This document shows, piece after piece, positions 53,839 through 63,182 of a stretch of DNA of 64,000 nt (position 1 is the first letter of the stretch; the number at the start of each line of letters is the position of its first letter). Made by a program: the position numbers and the translations under genes. The stretch covers positions 186,001 through 250,000 of the forward strand of contig LT629302.1 in NCBI GenBank assembly GCA_900104375.1, written 5' to 3'. The notes under the pieces are model-generated. The model was not told the origin of the DNA. It worked only from the letters and a program-made list of their open reading frames with translations, and did no database searches. This stretch comes from Flavobacteriaceae bacterium MAR_2010_188 (GTDB lineage: Bacteria; Bacteroidota; Bacteroidia; Flavobacteriales; Flavobacteriaceae).

Positions 53839-56040
53839 ATGAGCATAGTAGAAATTGACCTACATTCAGCACTTAAACGATATTTCGGGTTTTCAAAATT
53901 TAAGGGTCTTCAAGAGGAAGTTATTAAGAGCATAGTTGCTAATCACAATACTTTTGTGATAATGCCAACTGGAGGTGGTAAATCTTTATGTTATCAACTT
54001 CCCGCACTTATAAAGGAAGGAACTGCAATTGTTGTGTCTCCTTTAATAGCGCTGATGAAGAATCAGGTAGACGCCATTAGGGCTGTTTCAGAAAATGAAG
54101 GCGTAGCACACGTATTAAATTCTTCACTAAATAAAACTGAAGTAAAACGAGTTAAGGAAGATATCACCAGTGGTATCACCAAACTGTTATACGTAGCACC
54201 AGAATCACTTACTAAGGAAGAATACGTAGAGTTCTTGCGGACTGTGACCATTTCCTTTATGGCAGTGGACGAGGCGCATTGTATCAGTGAATGGGGTCAC
54301 GATTTTAGACCAGAATACCGGAATCTTCGCCATATTATAAAGAGGATTGGAGATGATATTCCCATTATCGGGCTTACCGCGACTGCAACTCCAAAAGTAC
54401 AAGAGGACATTCTTAAAAATCTCGATATGGTGGATGCCAATACTTTTAAAGCATCCTTTAACAGACCGAATCTCTATTACGAAATACGTCCAAAAACCAA
54501 AAACGTTGATGCGGATATCATTCGATTTGTAAAGCAGAACGAGGGAAAATCGGGAATTATTTATTGCTTAAGTAGAAAACGGGTTGAAGAACTGGCAGAA
54601 ACACTTCAAGTAAATGGAATAAATGCTGTTCCTTATCATGCTGGTTTAGATCAAAAAACGAGGGTGAAGCATCAAGATATGTTTTTGATGGAAGATGCCG
54701 ATGTGGTTGTTGCCACCATCGCATTCGGGATGGGAATTGACAAGCCAGATGTTCGTTTTGTGATCCATCATGATATACCTAAAAGTATAGAAAGTTATTA
54801 TCAAGAAACGGGTAGAGCGGGCCGAGACGGTGGCGAAGGTCATTGTTTAGCTTTTTACGCCTATAAGGATATAGAAAAGTTAGAAAAGTTTATGTCTGGA
54901 AAACCGGTGGCAGAACAAGAGATTGGTCATGCCCTGCTTCAAGAGATTGTGGCTTTTTCTGAAAGCTCCATTTCTCGAAGAAAGTTTATCCTTCATTATT
55001 TCGGTGAAGAATTCGATAATGAAACTGGTGAAGGTGGAGAGATGGACGATAACGTCCGTCATCCTAAAAAGCAGCATGAAGCTAAGCAAGACGTAAAAAC
55101 ACTTCTTGAAACGGTCGATAAAACCAACGAAAAATACAAGAGCAAGGATTTGGTGCAGGTCATAATCGGTAAGACCAATGCCCTAATCGGTTCGCATAAA
55201 ACAGATACGCAACCATTCTTCGGGATTGGAAGTGATAAGGATAAACGCTATTGGATGGCGCTGATACGTCAGGTTTTAGTGGCTGGCTTTCTTAAAAAGG
55301 ATATTGAAACCTACGGTGTTTTAAGGCTTTCTGCAGAAGGACGCGAATTTATTGTTTCTCCAAAATCATTTATGATGACCGAGGATCATGTTTTCGATAT
55401 TACCGATGACGATTCCATCATAACTGCTGCTAAAGGTGGAGGAGGAGTTGCCGATGAGAAATTAATGGGAATGCTTCGCGATTTACGAAAACGCAATGCT
55501 AAAAAACTTGGGGTACCACCATTTGTTATTTTTCAAGATCCATCTTTGGAGGATATGGCGTTAAAATATCCGCTTACGCTAGACGAACTTTCTAATGTTC
55601 ATGGGGTAGGTGAGGGTAAAGCCAAAAAATACGGAAGTGATTTCATCGCGCTTATAGAGCGTTATGTTGAAGACAACGAAATAGAACGTCCGGATGATTT
55701 GGTAGTAAAAAGCACCGGAACTAATTCATCTTTAAAGCTTTACATTATACAAAACGTCGATAGAAAATTGCCGCTCGATGATATTGCTTCATCCAAAGGA
55801 ATGGATATGAAGGATTTTATCAAGGAAATGGAAGCGATCGTTTATTCTGGTACCAAGTTGAATATCACCTATTGGATCGATGAAATTTTAGATGAAGATC
55901 AGCAGGAAGAGATTCACGATTACTTTATGGAATCAGAATCTGATAGTATTTCTGATGCCATCGAAGAATTTGATGGCGATTATGAAGATGATGAACTCCG
56001 CTTGTATAGGATTAAATTTATAAGCGAAGTTGCCAATTAA
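53839..56040 (+). CDS. recQ: ATP-dependent DNA helicase RecQ
   Basis: The 733 residues have a complete superfamily 2 helicase core: [14 protein letters not shown], Walker [27 protein letters not shown] (DEAH box plus the RecQ aromatic loop), [10 protein letters not shown] and the [10 protein letters not shown] arginine-finger motif. RQC and HRDC-like parts follow (HRDC near [23 protein letters not shown]). It unwinds recombination intermediates. The acidic tail of about 80 residues is longer than in E. coli RecQ. It converges with the gene at 56049. Confidence 0.95.
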   Translation: MSIVEIDLHSALKRYFGFSKFKGLQEEVIKSIVANHNTFVIMPTGGGKSLCYQLPALIKEGTAIVVSPLIALMKNQVDAIRAVSENEGVAHVLNSSLNKTEVKRVKEDITSGITKLLYVAPESLTKEEYVEFLRTVTISFMAVDEAHCISEWGHDFRPEYRNLRHIIKRIGDDIPIIGLTATATPKVQEDILKNLDMVDANTFKASFNRPNLYYEIRPKTKNVDADIIRFVKQNEGKSGIIYCLSRKRVEELAETLQVNGINAVPYHAGLDQKTRVKHQDMFLMEDADVVVATIAFGMGIDKPDVRFVIHHDIPKSIESYYQETGRAGRDGGEGHCLAFYAYKDIEKLEKFMSGKPVAEQEIGHALLQEIVAFSESSISRRKFILHYFGEEFDNETGEGGEMDDNVRHPKKQHEAKQDVKTLLETVDKTNEKYKSKDLVQVIIGKTNALIGSHKTDTQPFFGIGSDKDKRYWMALIRQVLVAGFLKKDIETYGVLRLSAEGREFIVSPKSFMMTEDHVFDITDDDSIITAAKGGGGVADEKLMGMLRDLRKRNAKKLGVPPFVIFQDPSLEDMALKYPLTLDELSNVHGVGEGKAKKYGSDFIALIERYVEDNEIERPDDLVVKSTGTNSSLKLYIIQNVDRKLPLDDIASSKGMDMKDFIKEMEAIVYSGTKLNITYWIDEILDEDQQEEIHDYFMESESDSISDAIEEFDGDYEDDELRLYRIKFISEVAN

Positions 56041-56048
56041 TTAGTTAA

Positions 56049-56525
56049 CTATTCTTCTTCAGCATTAGTGACCTGATTTTCTGGAATTCTATAAATCTTG
56101 AAATTGATTTCTTCTTTTTCACTTTTTAAGATGAATTCTTCAATCGTAGACCTTTTTATTAAATCGAGCTGATCTTTCTCAAGATGAAAATCTATGTTAG
56201 ACACATAACGATTGGGCACATTAGAAAAATCTGATTCAATCTCGAGCATATCCGAAGCAAGTTCCATTGTGTAATCGAGCCCGTTGATGGTTAATGAAAC
56301 TCCTTTTTTGGTTTTTATCCTAAAAGTCCCAACTACCGCAGTATTTAATAGATGAAATCCGCCCAATTCATTTGGTCCACCGTAAAGCACATTACTTTCT
56401 GAAACTCCTAAAGGAGGTTGGTCCACCTCGGTAATGATTTTATCGGTAATATCTTCTTGGATAGGCTCGCTTTTAGTTACTGCCTTTTCTTTATTTCCTA
56501 ACAACTTGCTGATGAAACTTTTCAA
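56049..56525 (-). CDS. Conserved hypothetical protein
   Basis: The 158-residue product has no signal peptide or membrane helix. The first 35 residues are charged and probably flexible; the rest is a compact stretch with LYGGPNELGGFHLLNTAVVGTFRIKTKKG and alternating hydrophobic residues, suggesting beta strands. I do not recognise a family. It is convergent with recQ after eight bases and divergent from the immunophilin gene. Confidence 0.75.
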   Translation of the reverse strand: MKSFISKLLGNKEKAVTKSEPIQEDITDKIITEVDQPPLGVSESNVLYGGPNELGGFHLLNTAVVGTFRIKTKKGVSLTINGLDYTMELASDMLEIESDFSNVPNRYVSNIDFHLEKDQLDLIKRSTIEEFILKSEKEEINFKIYRIPENQVTNAEEE

Positions 56526-56586
56526 TGCTTTTGATTTTTGATAAAACTAAGAAAATTAGACATGTTTTATGCAAAGTGAGAGTTAG

Positions 56587-56614
56587 AAAAGAGAAACAAG
56601 AAAAGAGAAACAAG
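56587..56614. repeat. 14-nt tandem repeat (two units, 2 x 7)
   Basis: AAAAGAGAAACAAG occurs twice in tandem in the divergent gap between the hypothetical gene and the immunophilin gene; again 14 is twice 7. Confidence 0.9.
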
Positions 56615-56668
56615 ATAGAGAAGATTAAGCAGTCAACAAAAAACTTAAAACCGGAAGCGATTACCTAT

Positions 56669-56696
56669 CTAATCCCTAATCCCTAATCCCTAATCC
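56669..56696. repeat. Heptamer array, unit CTAATCC (4 units)
   Basis: Four perfect CTAATCC units. This is the reverse complement of the GGGATTA array at 43517. It ends 25 bases before the -7 box of the immunophilin gene. Confidence 0.95.
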
Positions 56697-56720
56697 CTGA
56701 ACTCTTTCAACTATTAATAC

Positions 56721-56728
56721 TATCTTTG
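56721..56728 (+). promoter_or_regulatory. -7 box of the immunophilin gene
   Basis: TATCTTTG fits the Bacteroidota consensus TAnnTTTG exactly and lies 24 bases before the ATG at 56752. A matching -33 TTG was not found; the heptamer array ends close to where it would be. Confidence 0.55.
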
Positions 56729-56751
56729 CGTTTCAACAAAAAAAAGAAACG

Positions 56752-57684
56752 ATGAAAGACGGTTTATACGCAAAAATCAAGACGAACAAAGGAGATATTC
56801 TTCTCAATCTAGAGTATAAAAAAACACCAGGAACGGTTGGTAATTTTGTTGCACTAGCCGAAGGTAATCTAGAAAACAAGATAAAAGCTCAAGGCATTCC
56901 ATACTACGATGGCCTTAAATTCCACAGAGTTATTCCAGATTTTATGGTTCAAGGAGGTTGCCCAACTGGTACTGGAACCGGTGACCCAGGATATAAGTTT
57001 GATGATGAGTTTCATCCAGATTTAAAACACGATGGACCTGGAGTGCTTTCTATGGCTAATTCAGGACCTGGAAGTAACGGAAGTCAATTCTTTATCACCC
57101 ACATCGCTACAAATTGGTTAGATAATAAGCATACGGTATTTGGAAAAGTAGTAGAAGGTCAGGATGTTGTTGATGCAATCGCTCAAGGTGATGTTATGAA
57201 GGAAGTTGAAATCATTCGAGTAGGTGATGAAGCAGAAAAATATAATGCAGTTGAAGCCTTTAGAACATTTGAAGGGTCTAGGGAAAAGAGAGTTTCAGAA
57301 GAACGCAATGCGAAGAGAGCTGAACTAGATAAGTTGGCCGCTGGTTTTGAAGAAACAGAATCTGGCTTACGATATAAGATTATCCAAAAGGGAAATGGTA
57401 AATCCGCTGAAAAGGGCAAAACCGTTTCTGTTCACTACAAAGGACAACTTGCAGACGGAACGGTTTTCGATTCTTCATACAAAAGAAATCAACCGCTAGA
57501 CTTTAAAGTTGGAGTAGGACAAGTGATCGCCGGCTGGGACGAAGGTATTTGCCTTTTAAATGTTGGTGATAAGGCTCGTTTGGTGATTCCTAGCGATTTA
57601 GGTTATGGTAGCCAAGGAGCGGGAGGAGTTATTCCCGCTGATGCTACTTTGGTATTCGATGTTGAATTGATGGATGTGAAGTAG
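56752..57684 (+). CDS. Dual peptidyl-prolyl isomerase: cyclophilin domain fused to FKBP domain
   Basis: The 310 residues contain an N-terminal cyclophilin domain ([48 protein letters not shown], about 5-165), a charged helical linker and a C-terminal FKBP domain ([59 protein letters not shown]). Both domains keep their catalytic residues. From memory, this order of domains is the dual-family immunophilin type found in flavobacteria. No signal peptide, so cytoplasmic. The TAG stop is the first three bases of a heptamer array. Confidence 0.93.
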   Translation: MKDGLYAKIKTNKGDILLNLEYKKTPGTVGNFVALAEGNLENKIKAQGIPYYDGLKFHRVIPDFMVQGGCPTGTGTGDPGYKFDDEFHPDLKHDGPGVLSMANSGPGSNGSQFFITHIATNWLDNKHTVFGKVVEGQDVVDAIAQGDVMKEVEIIRVGDEAEKYNAVEAFRTFEGSREKRVSEERNAKRAELDKLAAGFEETESGLRYKIIQKGNGKSAEKGKTVSVHYKGQLADGTVFDSSYKRNQPLDFKVGVGQVIAGWDEGICLLNVGDKARLVIPSDLGYGSQGAGGVIPADATLVFDVELMDVK

Positions 57685-57765
57685 AAGCTAGATGCTTGAT
57701 GCTAGATGCTAGATGCTAGAAGTTAGATACTAGAAGTTAGACGGTAGATGCTAGATGCTAGATTT
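57682..57765. repeat. Heptamer array, consensus TAGATGC (12 units)
   Basis: Twelve successive 7-nt units, from TAGAAGC, TAGATGC, TTGATGC, TAGATGC, TAGATGC through variants (TAGAAGT, TAGATAC, TAGACGG) back to TAGATGC twice and TAGATTT. TAG begins eleven of the twelve units, and the first one is the stop codon of the immunophilin gene. Confidence 0.93.
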
Positions 57766-57778
57766 AAGAAAAAAGATA

Positions 57779-57828
57779 AGACTTGATGTTAATCTTTAAT
57801 TGGATAACATCAAGTCTATTTTTATTTG
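57779..57828 (+). terminator. Rho-independent terminator, 13-bp stem
   Basis: AGACTTGATGTTA at 57779-57791 pairs perfectly with TAACATCAAGTCT at 57805-57817, 13-base loop, followed by ATTTTTATTTG. The A-rich 5' side makes it usable from both strands, which fits its position between the convergent immunophilin and glyoxalase-like genes. Confidence 0.85.
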
Positions 57829-57871
57829 ATTTAATCACCTAAAGTAATTTATTCTATAACATAAAACCAAA

Positions 57872-57891
57872 CCTGCCTGCCGGCAGGCAGG
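57872..57891. repeat. Perfect 20-nt palindrome (CCTGCC family)
   Basis: CCTGCCTGCC is followed at once by its reverse complement GGCAGGCAGG. An imperfect relative lies at 45380. It directly precedes the AACCAAC array. Confidence 0.9.
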
Positions 57892-57919
57892 AACCAACAA
57901 CCAACAACCAACAACCAAC
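57892..57919. repeat. Heptamer array, unit AACCAAC (4 units)
   Basis: Four perfect AACCAAC units, ending two bases before the minus-strand stop codon of the gene at 57922. Confidence 0.95.
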
Positions 57920-57921
57920 TT

Positions 57922-58293
57922 CTACTTAAACTGCCCAAAATGCCACAATACACCAGACGGGTCGTGCACAAAGAATTCTCGTCCCCAGGCAAGGTTTTTA
58001 ACGTCGGTTATCCGCACTGATTTATATTTTTCGGTGAGGTTGCGCGCTAGAATATCTTTGTAACATTCATCCACATCTTCGACTTCTAAAAACACCATAG
58101 AATTATTGATCCAATCCTTTACGTAGGCGTCTTGGAGATAGAAGCAAAGATCTTCGTTCACCTTAAATACTACCATATCTTTAAAAAGAACAACTTCTTC
58201 AAATCCTAAATCCTTGTAAAATTTTCTAGATTCCTTATAATCTTTTGACCCTATAAAAGTTCTGATGGATTTTGCTTTATAAGAATATGCCAT
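57922..58293 (-). CDS. Glyoxalase/bleomycin-resistance-fold (VOC) protein
   Basis: The 123-residue protein has the VOC beta-alpha-beta-beta-beta pattern: RTFIGSKDYKESRKFYKDLGFEEV at the start and FFVHDPSGVLWHFGQ at the end, with His and Glu-like metal positions. The metal set is not complete enough to name an enzyme; some members bind drugs or act in small-molecule conversion. It is two bases downstream of the hydrolase gene (58296) on the same strand, so the two form an operon. Confidence 0.83.
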   Translation of the reverse strand: MAYSYKAKSIRTFIGSKDYKESRKFYKDLGFEEVVLFKDMVVFKVNEDLCFYLQDAYVKDWINNSMVFLEVEDVDECYKDILARNLTEKYKSVRITDVKNLAWGREFFVHDPSGVLWHFGQFK

Positions 58294-58295
58294 GA

Positions 58296-60098
58296 TTATT
58301 CCATTTTTCGATTAGCTTGAAACGTTCCGTTAGGTTGAAAAAGATTAATCTTATCAAAAAGTCCGGCTGTGGATTCTACGAATTCAACTTTAAAACCTTC
58401 TAACGCTTTAAAACTGAATTTATGTTTGGCGGTTGGCAACAACTCATATTCCGGTTGACCTGGTACAAAGAGGAACAACTTATTTTCATCCTTTAGATAC
58501 ACTTTTATCGGAGTATCCATCAGTTGGTAGTCGCCGACATATTTTTCTAACAAATAAGTATCTACGTCTATGGTTATCGGCGATCTGTTGAATTCAATTC
58601 CATCCAGAGTCGGTTCTATCTTCATTCTTAATCCTGAAATATCACCAGTATCATTCGTTGAAAAGTTAAACAATAAGCCGACATCATCAGAAGCTTCGAT
58701 GCCATCTTCGGTTACTTCCAAAGGTTGAAAGACGTCATAATGATAGTGTTTAAGGCAAAGTTTTTTCAACTTAAAGATTGCGTAGAGCGAATCGTTTTCG
58801 ACCTTGATATTAAACTTACCATATCCAGGATTTTCATAAATACCCGTATAATCATGGATGATATGGCTCGGTTTGGTGTTCTCTATTCTAGAAGAGGTAT
58901 TGCTCACCTTGGCTTCTTTTTTGGCATCTTCCTGTTCGGATTTTCGTTTATTATAGCGTTCTGCCCAATTGGTTTTTTCTGTTTCTAAAAACCTGTCAGA
59001 AATAGTATTTCTAACCAAAGAAGGGAGCGCCGAAACATCTTGATTGGTCAAAACGATAATTCCGATTTTTTCGGTGGGATAAAAACTGGTGTTGGCCGAA
59101 AAACCATCGATGTTACCGCCGTGTTCAACTCTATAATGACCTCTATAAGATGATAAAAACCAACCGTAACCATAATTATGGAAGAACATAAAAGGAAATT
59201 CTTCATCGGGCAAACCTGCATCCACTATGCTATGAGAGCTCATCGCGTCCTGAACATAAATCTCAGGCAATATTTCCTTGCCATTAAATTTCCCTTTGTT
59301 AAGCCAAGTCACCACCCATCTCGCCATATCATTAACACTACTGTTAATGCTTCCCGCAGGACTCATGGAAGATATATTGTAGTAGTCTAGCTTCTTGATT
59401 TTCTCATCCTTGTTAAGTCCGTAGCCGATTGCCGCATTTTTACTTTGCTTCATTTCTTCAATAGTGCTGTTGGAGCGGTTCATCCCCAGCGGATCAAAAA
59501 ACTTTTCCTTTACATTATCTTGCCAAGATTTACCGGTTATTTCCTCAGTAAGTGCGCCTTGAACCAAAAACATAAAGTTGTTGTAATACCATTGCTGCCT
59601 AATCCCAGTAAATGGTTCTTGATATTTTATACGCATCATCATACTATCCACATCGGTCGTTGGGAATAAATACCAAGAGTAGTCGTGCCTTGGAAGACCC
59701 GTCCTATGGCTCATCAAATCCTTTATTATGAGATTGTCGTTGAGGTCGTTACTGCTGAATTCTAGATTCTTTAAATATTTTCTTGGATTGTCGTCTAATG
59801 AAATTTTGTCTTCCTTTTGAAGTAATCCTAATAGTCCGGACGTGAAAGCTTTTGAGCAAGAACCGATGGCATAGAGGGTATTAGCATCTGCCAAAACCTT
59901 ATTTTCATAGTCGCTGTAGCCAAAACCTTTAGAATAGATGATGCGCTCGCCTTCTACGATTGCTACCGCGAATCCTGGAGCTTTGGTTACCTTGAGTATT
60001 TCTGTAAGCTCCTGTTCTAGTCCTTTAAGTCTTTTATCGGTTTGCGGACTTGCCGAATAGAAAAACAATAGAAAGATTAAGACACAAAAATTTTTCAT
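58296..60098 (-). CDS. Secreted serine hydrolase, beta-lactamase class C-like
   Basis: The 600 residues begin with a signal peptide (FCVLIFLLFFYSASPQ). The class C/esterase motifs are SxxK as S80-C-S-K83, YxN in WYYNNFMF, and HGG in YRVEHGGNIDGFSANTSFYP. A C-terminal region of about 200 residues forms beta-rich DUF3471-like and further domains often seen after this catalytic domain. Such proteins are periplasmic peptidases or esterases more often than antibiotic-degrading enzymes. The VOC gene follows two bases after the stop. Confidence 0.88.
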   Translation of the reverse strand: MKNFCVLIFLLFFYSASPQTDKRLKGLEQELTEILKVTKAPGFAVAIVEGERIIYSKGFGYSDYENKVLADANTLYAIGSCSKAFTSGLLGLLQKEDKISLDDNPRKYLKNLEFSSNDLNDNLIIKDLMSHRTGLPRHDYSWYLFPTTDVDSMMMRIKYQEPFTGIRQQWYYNNFMFLVQGALTEEITGKSWQDNVKEKFFDPLGMNRSNSTIEEMKQSKNAAIGYGLNKDEKIKKLDYYNISSMSPAGSINSSVNDMARWVVTWLNKGKFNGKEILPEIYVQDAMSSHSIVDAGLPDEEFPFMFFHNYGYGWFLSSYRGHYRVEHGGNIDGFSANTSFYPTEKIGIIVLTNQDVSALPSLVRNTISDRFLETEKTNWAERYNKRKSEQEDAKKEAKVSNTSSRIENTKPSHIIHDYTGIYENPGYGKFNIKVENDSLYAIFKLKKLCLKHYHYDVFQPLEVTEDGIEASDDVGLLFNFSTNDTGDISGLRMKIEPTLDGIEFNRSPITIDVDTYLLEKYVGDYQLMDTPIKVYLKDENKLFLFVPGQPEYELLPTAKHKFSFKALEGFKVEFVESTAGLFDKINLFQPNGTFQANRKME

Positions 60099-60280
60099 GT
60101 TAGGGAAAGGTTGAAGAGTTAGCTATAAATATCAGGTTGTAGTATTCAATAAATATAGCTTTAAAAATTAAATTTCGCTATTTCTTTCAATTCGGCGGTT
60201 TGATTTAACAGTTCAGTTAATCAAAATTTTAAATCCCTGCATTTTCAAGGAAGTTTGAATAGCATTTTAATTCAACCAAT

Positions 60281-62431
60281 ATGAAACTGCATTTCTTCTT
60301 TATCTTATTTAGCTGCTTTTTTCTAAATCTCCATTCTCAAAATACAGTTTCAGGCACTGTTGTAGATAACAATAATGTTCCCGTCGCCGGAGCGAATGTT
60401 TATTTGGAAGGAACTTATGACGGGGCAAATTCTGATGAAAACGGCGAATTTAACTTTAAGACCGAGGCCATTGGAACAATGAATCTCATTGTTTCCTTTT
60501 TGTCCTTCGAAACCACTTCGTTAAAGCTGGAGGTAAGCAAAATGGTCGATTTAAAAATTGTGCTTAGAGAAAATGTGGACGCACTAGATGCGGTTGTCAT
60601 CAATGCTGGTAGTTTCGAAGCAGGAACCTCCAAAGTTTCGGTTTTAAAACCGCTAGATGTTGTAACCACAGCGAGCGCACTTGCCGATGTGTTTGGAGCG
60701 CTTCAAACCCTGCCGGGCACATCTACAGTGGCAGAAGATGGTAGATTGTTCGTGAGAGGTGGCACCGCCGACGAAACTCAAATATTCGTGGATGGGATTA
60801 GGGTGTTCACGCCTTATACTCCTACGACCAACAATATTCCGAGCCGAGGGAGGTATTCGCCATTCTTGTTCGATGGAATTTCATTTTCTACCGGAGGCTA
60901 TTCTGCCGAATACGGGGAGGCGCTCTCTAGTGTTTTGGTGATGAATACTATTGACGAGCCAGACCAAAACAAAACCGATATTGGTCTTATGACGGTTGGA
61001 GCGTCCCTCGGACATACCGAAAAGTGGGATAAAAGTTCTGTGAGCGTCAGCACTTCTTATATAAATCTTGCACCGTATGTTGGCATTGCTCCAGATAGGA
61101 ATGATTGGAAAAAGCCTTATGAGTCGGCGAGTGGCGAAACAGTTTATAGAAGAAAATTCAATAAGGGGCTTTTTAGATTTTATGCTGCCTTTGATCACGC
61201 AAACTTTGCACTGACCCAAGAAGACATCAATTTGCCAGAAGGACAATTCATTGACCTTAAAAATGAAAATCTCTATTTAAATTCTAACTACCAAGGAACT
61301 CTAAATAATGACTGGTCGATTTTTGGCGGTGGAAGCTATACCGTTGCAAATTCTAAAATTGGATTGAATGAGGATTTGGTGAAGGATAAGGAAAATTCTA
61401 TTCATCTTAAGTTTAAGTTGAAGAAGCGCTTTAGCAGTCGAATAAAATGGACTTTTGGTGCAGAGGAATTTTATACTGATTTTGATGAAAATTATTCTAG
61501 CGAGGAAGTTGATTTTAAATCTGGTTACCATCAAAATATCACCGCCGGCTTTAGCGAGCTAGAATGGAAGTTTAGTAAAAGTATCGCTCTTAATGCCGGG
61601 TTTAGGATAAGTCATTATTCCTTGCTAAAACAAACTTCCTTAGACCCAAGATTGGCTTTGGCTTATAAGATTAGTGAACACAGTCAGCTTTCATTGGCTT
61701 ACGGAAATTTTTCCCAGTCCCAATCACAAGAGTTTTTGAAACTTCAAGATAATCTGGATAACCAAAAGTCGACTCACTATATCTTCAATTATCAATACAC
61801 CAATGAGGGACGCACTTTGAGGGCAGAACTTTACAGAAAAAATTATGATGATTTATTAAAATATGAAGTTCTGTTTACTTCAACCCAAAACAATTACACA
61901 ACCAATGGTTATGGTTATGCTCAAGGACTGGATGTTTTTTGGAGGGATAACAAAACAATTCGAAACATCGATTACTGGCTCAGCTATTCTTACCTCGATA
62001 CAAAGCGTAACTTTTTAGATTACAACAAATCCTTGTCGCCATCATTTTCTAATCCGCACAATTTTTCTGCGGTCGGTAAACTTTGGATAGATAAATGGAA
62101 AAGTCAAGTTGGGATGAGCTATACTTTCGCCTCGGGACGTCCTTACACAGATCCTAACCAACAAAGGCAGCTAAGTGAAAGAACTAAGTCTTATAACAAT
62201 ATAAGTCTTAACTGGGCTTATTTAATTAGTCAGCAGAAGATATTGTATATCTCCGTAAATAATGTTCTAGGTTTTAAGAACATCAATGGCTACCAATATT
62301 CTAATACGCCAAATGACAGCGGTTTTTTTGAGAGTAGAACATTAAGACCAGCTGCTGACCAGTTTTTCTTCGTGGGGTTCTTCTGGACAATCAGTGATAA
62401 CAAGAACGACAATCAGCTTAATAATCTCTAA
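60281..62431 (+). CDS. TonB-dependent receptor with carboxypeptidase-like N-terminal domain
   Basis: The 716 residues start with a signal peptide (LHFFFILFSCFFLNLHS), then a CarbopepD_reg-like domain (VSGTVVDNNNVPVAGANVYLEG, about 22-110), a plug (DVFGALQTLPGTSTVAEDGRLFVRGG, about 135-230) and a beta-barrel ending in an aromatic strand (FFFVGFFWTIS). It should import a large ligand through the outer membrane. No SusD partner follows. A TPR-like gene and a LytS-type kinase lie downstream in the same direction. Confidence 0.9.
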   Translation: MKLHFFFILFSCFFLNLHSQNTVSGTVVDNNNVPVAGANVYLEGTYDGANSDENGEFNFKTEAIGTMNLIVSFLSFETTSLKLEVSKMVDLKIVLRENVDALDAVVINAGSFEAGTSKVSVLKPLDVVTTASALADVFGALQTLPGTSTVAEDGRLFVRGGTADETQIFVDGIRVFTPYTPTTNNIPSRGRYSPFLFDGISFSTGGYSAEYGEALSSVLVMNTIDEPDQNKTDIGLMTVGASLGHTEKWDKSSVSVSTSYINLAPYVGIAPDRNDWKKPYESASGETVYRRKFNKGLFRFYAAFDHANFALTQEDINLPEGQFIDLKNENLYLNSNYQGTLNNDWSIFGGGSYTVANSKIGLNEDLVKDKENSIHLKFKLKKRFSSRIKWTFGAEEFYTDFDENYSSEEVDFKSGYHQNITAGFSELEWKFSKSIALNAGFRISHYSLLKQTSLDPRLALAYKISEHSQLSLAYGNFSQSQSQEFLKLQDNLDNQKSTHYIFNYQYTNEGRTLRAELYRKNYDDLLKYEVLFTSTQNNYTTNGYGYAQGLDVFWRDNKTIRNIDYWLSYSYLDTKRNFLDYNKSLSPSFSNPHNFSAVGKLWIDKWKSQVGMSYTFASGRPYTDPNQQRQLSERTKSYNNISLNWAYLISQQKILYISVNNVLGFKNINGYQYSNTPNDSGFFESRTLRPAADQFFFVGFFWTISDNKNDNQLNNL

Positions 62432-62439
62432 TTTCTTTA

Positions 62440-62518
62440 AGGTTGAAGGATTCTCGACGGTTCATCATCAAGAAATTACAGTTCGGTAGTGAAGCTTTGT
62501 TCTCGCAGCCTTCAACCT
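62440..62518 (+). other. Long inverted repeat between receptor and TPR-like gene
   Basis: AGGTTGAAGG at 62440-62449 and its exact complement CCTTCAACCT at 62509-62518 enclose 59 bases that can fold further (CTTTGTTCTCGC / GATTCTCGACG words). There is no T-run afterwards. It could shape the 3' end of the receptor mRNA or the leader of the next gene. Confidence 0.4.
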
Positions 62519-62556
62519 AGATATTTGTAACAGTATTAATCTAAACAATATAAACA

Positions 62557-63177
62557 ATGAAACATTTAATCTTTTTAGTTATGCTGGCAACAACAATTGC
62601 TACAAACGCACAAAACAATTATGAAACCACCGTGGGCTCTGCATTAGAGTTAATGCAAAAAGGGGAAATGCTTAAGGCAGAAGGAATTTTTGAAAGAGTG
62701 TCCCAAGCCGAAACAGACCAATGGTTACCACATTATTACGTTGCCCACATTAATAATCTGTTAAGTTGGGGAGAGCAAGACCAGCAGCAACTTAAATCCA
62801 AATTAGACAAGGCGCAAAGCGAAATAGAGAAAGCAATGGCGATAAGTCCCAACAATCCGGAATTATTAGTAATGCAAGCGCAGATTCTTACTAACTGGGT
62901 TTCGCATGATGGTCAAACTTACGGAATGATGTATTCTGCGAAAATTAACGAACTCTATGGCAAGGCTGCTCAAATAGCTCCTAATAATCCTAGGGTTGTT
63001 TATTGCAAAGCACAGTGGGATATGGGCAGCGCTAAGTATTTTGGAAAGGATGTAACACCTTACTGCGATCAAATAAATACATCCCTAGAACTTTTTGCTA
63101 ACTTTAAACCAGAATCATCCATTTCTCCAAATTGGGGAGAGGAGCAAGCGAACCAACTAAGCAAGCAGTGTAAATAA
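62557..63177 (+). CDS. Secreted TPR-like protein
   Basis: The 206-residue protein has a signal peptide (KHLIFLVMLATTIATNAQ). The rest is helical with TPR-type patterns (ALELMQKGEMLKAEGIFERV; KAMAISPNNPELLVMQAQIL; AQIAPNNPRVVYCKAQW). No catalytic residues are seen. Its place between a TonB receptor and a LytS-type kinase suggests a periplasmic part of the same system. Function unknown. Confidence 0.82.
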   Translation: MKHLIFLVMLATTIATNAQNNYETTVGSALELMQKGEMLKAEGIFERVSQAETDQWLPHYYVAHINNLLSWGEQDQQQLKSKLDKAQSEIEKAMAISPNNPELLVMQAQILTNWVSHDGQTYGMMYSAKINELYGKAAQIAPNNPRVVYCKAQWDMGSAKYFGKDVTPYCDQINTSLELFANFKPESSISPNWGEEQANQLSKQCK

Positions 63178-63182
63178 GACTA

